From Terriglobales bacterium (lineage in GTDB: Bacteria > Acidobacteriota > Terriglobia > Terriglobales > Acidobacteriaceae): DNA of 5,001 bases. Shown piece by piece: positions 1 through 5,001 of the stretch (position 1 is its first letter; each line of letters begins with the position of its first letter). The notes under the pieces were generated by a model. The model saw only the letters and a program-made list of their open reading frames with translations. It did no database searches and had not been told where the DNA came from. Position numbers and translations under genes: made by a program. The stretch spans positions 1 through 5,001 of the forward strand of contig JASHXK010000107.1 in assembly GCA_030043575.1 (NCBI GenBank), in the 5' to 3' direction.

Positions 1-24
1 CGCGCGATCACGTCGCCACCAACT

Positions 25-1488
25 CTACCCGCCCGCCGCCTGCTGCTTAATCTGGCGTGCGCGATCATAAATCTTCACGTACTCGCGCGCGGAGTTCGTC
101 CACGAATAGTCCTGCGCCATGCCGTTGCGCATCAACGTCTGCCAGGCATTCTTGTCTGAACGATACAGCGCGGCGGCCGACCGCAAGGTCTCCAGCATTG
201 TCTCGCCGCTATACTCGCGGAACTTGAATCCCGTTCCCTTCATCGTTCGCGGATCGAACTGCTCCACGGTATCGTCGAGCCCGCCGGTCGCCCGCACCAC
301 CGGCACGGTGCCGTACTTCAGGCTGTAGATCTGGTTCATGCCGCAGGGTTCATAGTGCGAAGGCATCAGGTACAGATCGCTGCCGGCCTCGATCTTGTGC
401 GCCAGCGGGTCGTCGTAAGCGACTCGCACTCCAACTTTTTGCGCAAACTGTTTGCTCAGCCGGCGAAACATGTCTTCATACTCCCGCTGTCCGCTGCCGA
501 GCACGACCAGGATCAGTTCCTCCAGCGCCAGCCGATCCGCGACTTGCTGGACAAGATCAAAACCTTTTTGCGGAACGAAGCGAGATATCATGCCCACGAC
601 CGGCAGCTGCGTATCCTGCGCCAGTCCATATTCCTTCAGCAGATCAGCCTTGCACTTCGCCTTGCCGCTTAGGTCCGCCGCCGAATAGCGCGCCGCGATG
701 TATGGATCCGTCTCGGGATTCCAAGACACGTAATCGACTGCGTTGAGAATGCCGGCGATGGTGTTACCCCGCGCGCGCAGCACGCCCTCCAGTCCGAAGC
801 CGTACTCGGCCGTCTGGATCTCCTGACTGTACCTGCGGCTGACGGTGGTGATGAAGTCGGCCATGGCGACCGCGCCCTTCAGGAAGTTCACCTTGCCGTA
901 AAATTCCAGCTTTGACATGGTGAACAGGTCCCAGGGCAGCATGAGCAACGGCAGGATCTCCGGCGGAAACAGTCCCTGATACCCCAGATTGTGTATGGTG
1001 AAGACGCAGGGCACGGTGGCGAAGGCCGGATCCTCGTCATAGAGCGTCTTTAAGAGGATAGGAACGAGCGCCGTCTGCCAGTCGTGACAATGCAGGACAT
1101 CGGGCGCGCCGAGTATCTTCGTGGCCTCCAGCACCGCGCGCGAAAACAACGCGAAGCGCTCCGCATTATCGTGATAATCGCCAAGCGCGGTGCCGTAAAG
1201 TCCATCGCGATCGAAGAACGGCGGGTACTCGATGAAATAGAATTGCACTCCGGAGCGCACGCCGCCGTCGAGCACGGAGCAAAAGCGATAGCGGTCGTCA
1301 AAGGGAACGGTGATGCTCGGAATTACTGTGCGAGGATTATCGAGTTTGGTTGGGCGATAGCGGGGAAGAAAAACCGTGGCCTTGTGACCCTGGTGGACGA
1401 GCGCCGGCGGCAAGGCTCCAATCACATCCGCGAGGCCGCCGGTTTTGGAAAACGGCACGCACTCGGATGCTGCGAACGCAATGTGCAT
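25..1488 (-). CDS. glgA: Glycogen synthase (ADP-glucose type, GT5 family)
   Basis: Transfers glucose from ADP-glucose to the non-reducing end of a growing alpha-1,4-glucan in the cytoplasm, the elongation step of bacterial glycogen synthesis. The 487-residue product is close to the usual length (about 477 in E. coli). Visible motifs are KTGGL at residues 15-19 (nucleotide-sugar binding lysine), HDW at 135-137, IHN at 165-167, ISRF with Arg303 and Lys308 in the second Rossmann domain, and YEPCG with Glu380 followed by a GTVPVVRATGGL stretch, the family's C-terminal active-site block. All expected catalytic residues are present. The frame stays open upstream to an ATG at 1575, but I choose the ATG at 1488. 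The family begins with a short beta strand like MHIAFAASE, and a strong GGAGGT lies 4 bases upstream. The stop is TAG at 25-27. No other glycogen gene is visible nearby. Function is near certain; the start is well supported. Confidence 0.96.
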   Translation of the reverse strand: MHIAFAASECVPFSKTGGLADVIGALPPALVHQGHKATVFLPRYRPTKLDNPRTVIPSITVPFDDRYRFCSVLDGGVRSGVQFYFIEYPPFFDRDGLYGTALGDYHDNAERFALFSRAVLEATKILGAPDVLHCHDWQTALVPILLKTLYDEDPAFATVPCVFTIHNLGYQGLFPPEILPLLMLPWDLFTMSKLEFYGKVNFLKGAVAMADFITTVSRRYSQEIQTAEYGFGLEGVLRARGNTIAGILNAVDYVSWNPETDPYIAARYSAADLSGKAKCKADLLKEYGLAQDTQLPVVGMISRFVPQKGFDLVQQVADRLALEELILVVLGSGQREYEDMFRRLSKQFAQKVGVRVAYDDPLAHKIEAGSDLYLMPSHYEPCGMNQIYSLKYGTVPVVRATGGLDDTVEQFDPRTMKGTGFKFREYSGETMLETLRSAAALYRSDKNAWQTLMRNGMAQDYSWTNSAREYVKIYDRARQIKQQAAGG

Positions 1489-1491
1489 CGA

Positions 1492-1498
1492 ACCTCCC
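1492..1498 (-). promoter_or_regulatory. Ribosome binding site of glgA
   Basis: Read on the minus strand this is GGGAGGT, separated by 3-4 bases from the ATG at 1488. It decides the start: the upstream in-frame ATG at 1575 would add 29 residues (MFQHSRSAFS...) that do not look like the family N-terminus. Confidence 0.8.
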
Positions 1499-1578
1499 AG
1501 CGCGGCGGTTTTCCGCAGGGTTAGCAACTGACAAATGAGGACTGCCGAGAAAGCAGAACGAGAATGCTGAAACATCTG

Positions 1579-1608
1579 AGTCTAACCGTCCCCCTGAAAG
1601 AGGGTCAA
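1579..1608 (-). promoter_or_regulatory. Candidate sigma-70-type promoter for glgA
   Basis: On the minus strand, TTGACC (1603-1608, five of six matches to the -35 consensus) is followed after 18 bases by TAGACT (1579-1584, four of six matches to the -10 consensus). Transcription from here would give a glgA leader of about 80 bases. The -35 box overlaps the rsmA ribosome binding site on the other strand, so the divergent signals would be tightly packed. This is a consensus match only. The -10 box is imperfect and such matches arise by chance, so confidence is low. Confidence 0.3.
1598..1604 (+). promoter_or_regulatory. Ribosome binding site of rsmA (GTG start)
   Basis: AAGAGGG ends 5 bases before the GTG at 1610. 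An in-frame TGA at 1595-1597 prevents any start further upstream. No ATG, GTG or TTG follows before the conserved LGQNFL block, so the GTG is effectively the only possible start. Confidence 0.7.
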
Positions 1609-1609
1609 C

Positions 1610-2476
1610 GTGCGTAGGGCAACGGCGAGGAAGCCGAGTGCGAATCGTGCTCCCAAACGCAAGCCCAAGCTCGGACAAAATTTCCTGGTAGACGCTGGAG
1701 CGGCGCACCGGATTGTCGAAGCGCTTGGAGACGTGTCGAATCGCACCGTGATCGAGATCGGTCCGGGGCGCGGGGTGTTGACTGATGCGCTGGCACGGCG
1801 CGCGAAGCGTGTGATTGGCATCGAACTGGATCGCGTCCTTGCTGCGCAGCTACGCATGCGTTACGCAACCCGCGGCAATGTTGAAGTTTTGGAATCCGAC
1901 TTTGTTACCGCCGAGTTCGCGTCTATGGTCGGCCGTCGGCCAGGTCCGCTGCACGATCTTCGACCCACGCAGCCCGACACTGTCGATATTGTCGGCAATC
2001 TGCCGTACTACATCACCTCCGAGATTGTGCTGCGAATTCTCGAGCTGCATCCGCACATCGAGCGCGCTGTCGTCATGGTGCAGCGTGAAGTTGCCGACCG
2101 CATCGCCAGCAAACCCGGCAGCCGCGAATATGGATTGCTGTCGGCTACGACGCAGCTGTTCGCACGCGTGGAAAAGTTGTTCACCTTGCCTCCGGAAGCC
2201 TTCTCGCCCCCGCCGCAGGTGCATTCCACCGTCATCCGGCTGACCATGGCGCCGCGGCTGGGAGAATTGCGGGTTGAAGAGGAGCCATTCATCGGCTTCC
2301 TCAAGCTGGCATTCGCGCAGAAGCGCAAAACCTTGGCCAACAATCTACGCGTCCGCTATGATGCGGCGGCGATTCGCACGGCGTTCAAGAGCGCCGGGGT
2401 GCGTCCCGATGTGCGCGCCGAGGCCATGTCGCTGGAAAAAACCGCAGCCGTGTTTCGCACGCTCGCGACGGCGTAA
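1610..2476 (+). CDS. rsmA: 16S rRNA (adenine1518-N6/adenine1519-N6)-dimethyltransferase RsmA (KsgA)
   Basis: Uses S-adenosylmethionine to dimethylate two adjacent adenines in the 3'-terminal hairpin of 16S rRNA, a late step and checkpoint in small-subunit maturation. In the wider family, loss of this enzyme gives kasugamycin resistance. The 288-residue protein shows GQNFL at 22-26, the SAM-binding motif I VIEIGPGRGVLT at 47-58, the acidic residue after strand 2 in GIELD (Glu72), SDF with Asp97, the catalytic motif IV NLPY at 130-133, and FSPPPQVHS at 198-206. A C-terminal helical domain follows. Residues 1-20 are a very basic tail rich in Lys and Arg. About ten more residues than in E. coli KsgA lie between Asp97 and NLPY (around 107-126). 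The start codon is GTG with a good ribosome binding site. It is divergent from glgA and 193 bases upstream of the memo gene. All key residues are intact. Confidence 0.96.
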   Translation: MRRATARKPSANRAPKRKPKLGQNFLVDAGAAHRIVEALGDVSNRTVIEIGPGRGVLTDALARRAKRVIGIELDRVLAAQLRMRYATRGNVEVLESDFVTAEFASMVGRRPGPLHDLRPTQPDTVDIVGNLPYYITSEIVLRILELHPHIERAVVMVQREVADRIASKPGSREYGLLSATTQLFARVEKLFTLPPEAFSPPPQVHSTVIRLTMAPRLGELRVEEEPFIGFLKLAFAQKRKTLANNLRVRYDAAAIRTAFKSAGVRPDVRAEAMSLEKTAAVFRTLATA

Positions 2477-2516
2477 ACTTACTTCGGGCAGTCAAGTGCT
2501 TCCTGCGAGGGTGATA

Positions 2517-2533
2517 GCCACGGAGCCACGGAG
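2517..2533 (+). repeat. Short tandem repeat GCCACGGA x2
   Basis: GCCACGGA occurs twice in immediate succession, followed by a further G. It lies in a non-coding spacer 40 bases after the rsmA stop. Two copies only, so it could be chance or the remnant of a dispersed intergenic repeat. Confidence 0.5.
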
Positions 2534-2582
2534 GGCACCTAGTCTTGAGAATTCATCCGGCGAAGAAGTGTCTGGGACGTGA

Positions 2583-2599
2583 CCTGAGTAGCTCTCAGG
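2583..2599. repeat. Small inverted repeat CCTGAG/CTCAGG
   Basis: A perfect 6-bp stem with a 5-base loop (TAGCT) just before the ATG at 2601. No T-run follows, so it is not an intrinsic terminator. It would be in the leader of the memo mRNA if transcription comes from upstream. Confidence 0.45.
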
Positions 2600-2656
2600 A
2601 ATGGAAGAGCGCAGGTTTGCCTGGAAGTTGAGGTCGGAAGAACTACGTGTACTCCG

Positions 2657-2668
2657 AAAAGATCTTTT
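2657..2668. promoter_or_regulatory. 12-bp palindrome adjoining the memo start
   Basis: AAAAGATCTTTT is a perfect 12-bp palindrome ending one base before the ATG at 2670. It occupies the place where a ribosome binding site would be expected, and no good one is seen there. It could be an operator half-site pair or chance. As RNA the 4-bp A-U stem would be weak. Confidence 0.35.
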
Positions 2669-2669
2669 G

Positions 2670-3491
2670 ATGTCTGGTATCCGACAACCCGCCGTTGCCG
2701 GCCGCTTCTATCCGGCCAGCCCCCAACGCCTGCGCGCCGACGTTGAAAGCTACACGACTGCGCCGATCAATGCTCCTGCCGAGAGAATCCCGGCGTTGGG
2801 TTGTGTCGTCCCTCATGCCGGTTATATGTACTCAGGGCACGTTGCCGGCGCAGTCTATCGCCGACTTGAGTTGCCGCAGCGATACGTCATTCTTTGTCCC
2901 AACCACACCGGCATGGGCGAGCCGCTCGCCATCATGAGCGAGGGTGCATGGCACACTCCCCTCGGAGATTCTGAGATTGATGAGCAGTTGGCGGCCGAAC
3001 TCACACAGCACATGCCGCTTCTTTCTGAAGACAACGAAGCTCACCGCGCCGAGCACGCGCTGGAGGTGCAGCTCCCGTTTCTGCAGGTGCTGGCGACGGG
3101 ATTCCGGTTTGTTCCTATCACTGTTGGCACCGGGAATTACGATGTACTGGCGGCTCTCGGTATCGCGGTTGGAAATACGCTGGCGAAGCACGGTGGACGC
3201 ATCCTGGTAATCGCCTCCAGTGACATGAATCACTACGAAAGCGACAGCGTGACGCGGGTCAAGGATCGCCGCGCCATCGATCAGATGCTGGCCCTCGATG
3301 CGCGCGGGCTTTATGACGTCGTACGCGAAGGCCACATCAGCATGTGCGGATATGGGCCGGCGGTCGTGATGCTGACCGCGGCGAAGAAGCTAGGCGCCAG
3401 CAAGGCTGAGCTCATCCGCTATGCCACTTCCGGCGATGTATCGGACGACCGCGACATGGTCGTGGGCTACGCCGGCATCGCGGTGTATTGA
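2670..3491 (+). CDS. Memo-family protein (AmmeMemoRadiSam system protein B)
   Basis: Member of the MEMO1 family, which has the fold of class III extradiol dioxygenases (LigB-like). The biochemical role of the bacterial and archaeal members is not established. They are often encoded with an AMMECR1 protein and a radical-SAM protein. The 273-residue product has the family N-terminus IRQPAVAGRFYP (4-15), PHAGYMYSG with His49, PNHTG with His79, EHALEVQLPF (128-137), SSDMNHY with Asp185 and His188, and MCGYGP with Cys226. His49, His79 and Cys226 correspond in position and context to the human MEMO1 metal-site residues His49, His81 and Cys244, so the site looks intact. The product has no signal peptide or membrane segment, so it is likely cytoplasmic. 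I prefer the ATG at 2670 because the family starts just before RxPAVAGxFYP, although the ribosome binding site there is poor. An ATG at 2601 in the same frame would add 23 residues. Neither usual partner is in the window. Confidence 0.92.
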   Translation: MSGIRQPAVAGRFYPASPQRLRADVESYTTAPINAPAERIPALGCVVPHAGYMYSGHVAGAVYRRLELPQRYVILCPNHTGMGEPLAIMSEGAWHTPLGDSEIDEQLAAELTQHMPLLSEDNEAHRAEHALEVQLPFLQVLATGFRFVPITVGTGNYDVLAALGIAVGNTLAKHGGRILVIASSDMNHYESDSVTRVKDRRAIDQMLALDARGLYDVVREGHISMCGYGPAVVMLTAAKKLGASKAELIRYATSGDVSDDRDMVVGYAGIAVY

Positions 3492-3531
3492 TCTCCCAAC
3501 AACTGCAAGATCAATCTCAATGTCGGTGCCG

Positions 3532-3602
3532 AGGGTGGAGCACCGCTTCAGCGGTCCAGGATTATCAGTGTGCAATGCATGCCTGAGGGCGTGCTCCACC
3601 CT
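3532..3602. repeat. 12-bp inverted repeat enclosing a hairpin
   Basis: AGGGTGGAGCAC (3532-3543) is matched perfectly by its reverse complement at 3591-3602, with 47 bases between. Overlapping the left arm is a second hairpin at 3542-3555, ACCGC-TTCA-GCGGT. A perfect 12-bp match this close is unlikely by chance and resembles dispersed intergenic palindromic elements of the REP or MITE kind. It may be one copy of a multicopy family in this genome, which cannot be seen from one window. Confidence 0.7.
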
Positions 3603-3619
3603 GTGTACAACGCCGGGAC

Positions 3620-3638
3620 GCGGGCCTGAAGGCCCCGC
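3620..3638. repeat. GC-rich hairpin in the convergent spacer
   Basis: GGGCC-TGAA-GGCCC (3622-3635) forms a strong hairpin that extends to a GC pair on each side if one C is bulged. Its centre, CTGAAG, is the reverse complement of the CTTCAG at the centre of the 3542-3555 hairpin, so the two hairpins look like related units in opposite orientation. It sits 16 bases past the FUSC stop codon as read on the minus strand. Confidence 0.6.
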
Positions 3639-3654
3639 TCTGCCTGAATGCCAC

Positions 3655-5001
3655 TCACGCCTCCGCCGGCCGCAGGTGCGGATAGTGCATCAAGGCTAGC
3701 TCCGGATCAGCGAACGTTGCTCTGATGTCCGCATACAGCGGACCCGCGATCGATGCCAGATTCTGGCTGATCGTGATCATATCGCCCAGGGATGGTGGCA
3801 CAGGCTGACCGATTGCAGCGTAATGCTTTTCTATCTCCTCGCGCAGCTTGTCAGCAGACTCCTGGACGTCGGGCGCCAGCCTGGCCGTGTCCCCGCGGCA
3901 TGCGTTCGCCATAGCCAGCGCGATCGTGGACATGTCTTCTTCGAAGGTGCAGAGCGCCTTGTTGATCTCCGGCATGAGCTCCGGATATCGCTTTTCGAAG
4001 AGGTATTGCACGCCGGTGATCTGCACCTGCATCAGAGTACCCAGCGACGGCATCCAACGCCGAAAGTCGTCACGGATCTGCAGCTTTCGCCGGCGCGAGG
4101 GGCCGAACTCGAAGATCACCGCATCGGCCTGCGCTCTCACCGTGTTGAAGCCCTCGTTGATCTGATCGCGCAACTGGAGAGCGCGTCTGGCAATCGCAAC
4201 GCGCTGCTCCTCGCCCAGCTCTTTGGTCGTCAATTCGATCAGCTCGGCCAGCAACTGCACGCTGCGCGCGAACGACTCCTGCATCTCGTCCAACGCGCTT
4301 CGCACCCACAGGTGATCGAAGATCAGCCACATGCACATCACGCCGAGGGTCACTCCCACCAGGCGGTCGCGCGCGACAGCCAGCGAAGACTGGAGGGTGA
4401 ATTCCTGCAGGTTGATCAGGTAGAAGGCCAGCGCCGCCTGCACTCCAAGATAGGACAGCCTCGCCGAGGAAAGCGCAATCCAGGCGCAGATGGCGGTCGC
4501 CACGGCAAACAGGACGGTGAACCCTGTAATCGAGTCGAGCTTGGTCAGAATAAAACACTGCGCCCCGATGCCGAAGATGACGCCGCCGAGCAGCACCCCT
4601 CCCAGGCGGAGATATTGCTTTTGCCGCGAAGACCCGATGGTCGTCAGCGCGGTAATGATGCAGGTCGCGACCGACGTGCTTAGCCCTGGCCAGTTGACGG
4701 ACTGGTACGTCATATAGGCGAGCATCGTGGCCAACGTGCCCCGGATAGCGAACTTCAGATAGTCGGGATTGGAGAACGCATCAGGTACGAACAACCCTCG
4801 CTTCGCCTCGGGGGCCAAAGGTGGCGCCAGGAAAAGCTGATCGAGGTTTTCCGACCCGGAAAACGTATGCGACATCAACTCCAGCGTCTTCTCGATCTCA
4901 GGCAGGAAGGGTAGTCCCGACGGCTGAGTTTCCGGAGGTATGGGAATGGGTTGCGGCAGCCGGCGCTCTTTCAGGTCGCGCTGCAGTTCGGCGAGCTGAT
5001 C
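3655..5001 (-). CDS. FUSC-family inner-membrane protein, MdtO-like, C-terminal part (N-terminus outside window)
   Basis: Partial: the frame is open to the window edge, giving 448 residues, so the gene starts beyond 5001. FUSC-family proteins (PF13515 type, including AaeB, YccS and MdtO) are inner-membrane proteins linked to export of aromatic acids or drugs, generally with a periplasmic adaptor. Visible residues 1-82 are a soluble linker: a charged helix, a proline-rich segment (PQPIPIPPE), then LPEIEKTLELM, typical of the region between the two membrane bundles. Six hydrophobic segments follow at about 83-101, 107-123, 133-152, 159-178, 183-200 and 211-230. They include WPGLSTSVATCII, an R-L-GG-LLGG glycine-rich helix and RDRLVGVTLGV. 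Residues 231-448 are a long, mostly helical soluble domain. MdtO is about 680 residues, so some 250 residues including a first membrane bundle are probably missing. A TTG-ATG pair at 4873-4878 lies inside the conserved linker and is unlikely to be the start. The substrate cannot be deduced. Confidence 0.87.
   Translation of the reverse strand, partial: DQLAELQRDLKERRLPQPIPIPPETQPSGLPFLPEIEKTLELMSHTFSGSENLDQLFLAPPLAPEAKRGLFVPDAFSNPDYLKFAIRGTLATMLAYMTYQSVNWPGLSTSVATCIITALTTIGSSRQKQYLRLGGVLLGGVIFGIGAQCFILTKLDSITGFTVLFAVATAICAWIALSSARLSYLGVQAALAFYLINLQEFTLQSSLAVARDRLVGVTLGVMCMWLIFDHLWVRSALDEMQESFARSVQLLAELIELTTKELGEEQRVAIARRALQLRDQINEGFNTVRAQADAVIFEFGPSRRRKLQIRDDFRRWMPSLGTLMQVQITGVQYLFEKRYPELMPEINKALCTFEEDMSTIALAMANACRGDTARLAPDVQESADKLREEIEKHYAAIGQPVPPSLGDMITISQNLASIAGPLYADIRATFADPELALMHYPHLRPAEA

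Larger units (their letters stand above)
2477..2669. other. Spacer between rsmA and the memo gene
   Basis: This 193-bp stretch has no convincing gene or intrinsic terminator with a T-run. It contains an 8-bp tandem repeat (2517-2533), a 6-bp-stem hairpin (2583-2599) and a 12-bp perfect palindrome (2657-2668). An open frame runs from an ATG at 2601 straight into memo, but its 23 extra residues do not resemble the family N-terminus. I see no clear -35/-10 pair, so whether memo has its own promoter or is read through from rsmA cannot be told. Confidence 0.5.
3492..3654. other. Convergent spacer between memo and the FUSC gene
   Basis: This 163-bp non-coding stretch between two converging stop codons is dominated by a structured repeat (3532-3638). 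Neither strand shows a T-run after the hairpins, so there is no classical intrinsic terminator, though the structure could still slow or stop polymerase from both sides. Confidence 0.6.

Noticed and set aside
1..24. Possible start of another minus-strand gene after glgA (GTG near position 10)
   Set aside because: Only a few codons would be visible and there is no clear ribosome binding site, so nothing can be supported.
1505..1516. Hairpin GCGG-TTTT-CCGC just upstream of the glgA ribosome binding site
   Set aside because: Only four base pairs; too weak and too common in GC-rich DNA to call a riboregulator.
1084..1524. Open frame of 146 codons on the plus strand opposite the start of glgA
   Set aside because: Antisense shadow of a well-recognised gene, with no family motif and no suitable ribosome binding site noticed.
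1528..1556. Possible rsmA promoter beginning with CTGACA (1528-1533)
   Set aside because: The -35-like box is good but no acceptable -10 sequence lies 16-19 bases downstream.
1489..1575. N-terminal extension of GlgA starting at the ATG at 1575
   Set aside because: The 29 extra residues do not resemble the family, while the internal ATG at 1488 has a strong ribosome binding site and the canonical N-terminal strand.
1850..2224. Minus-strand open frame of 124 codons inside rsmA
   Set aside because: It overlaps the conserved catalytic part of rsmA completely and shows no motif of its own.
3620..3654. Intrinsic terminator for memo or the FUSC gene
   Set aside because: The hairpin is strong but no run of T follows on either strand, so I list it as a repeat and not as a terminator.
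3823..4683. Long open frame (286 codons) on the plus strand, opposite the FUSC gene
   Set aside because: Its translation is dominated by His, Arg, Gln and Leu without recognisable motifs, as expected of the antisense frame of a GC-rich gene; the minus-strand product is clearly a membrane protein of a known family.

Overview
This is a GC-rich (roughly 60% by eye) bacterial chromosomal segment with four protein genes, one of them cut by the right edge. The gene types are all chromosomal housekeeping or envelope functions, and no phage, transposase, CRISPR, tRNA or rRNA signal is seen. The protein sequences, the basic N-terminal tail on RsmA and the style of the intergenic repeats suggest a soil-type Acidobacteriota (Acidobacteriales/Koribacter-like) genome. 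That assignment rests on impression and was not searched.

Layout: positions 25-1488 (minus) encode a complete glycogen synthase, GlgA. A 121-bp divergent spacer holds ribosome binding sites for both flanking genes and a possible glgA promoter. Positions 1610-2476 (plus) encode RsmA/KsgA, the 16S rRNA adenine dimethyltransferase, starting at GTG. A 193-bp spacer with a short tandem repeat, a small hairpin and a 12-bp palindrome leads into a Memo-family (AmmeMemoRadiSam protein B) gene at 2670-3491 (plus). This gene converges on 3655-5001 (minus), the C-terminal part of an MdtO-like FUSC-family membrane protein whose N-terminus lies beyond the window. The 163-bp convergent spacer holds a structured inverted-repeat element.

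The genes do not form an obvious pathway. glgA is divergent from rsmA. rsmA and memo are co-directional but widely spaced. The FUSC gene belongs to a transcription unit entering from the right, possibly with an efflux periplasmic adaptor and outer-membrane partner that cannot be seen here. I found no convincing new multi-gene system. The items most worth checking are the structured repeat between memo and the FUSC gene, the palindrome abutting the memo start, and the Memo protein standing apart from its usual partners.
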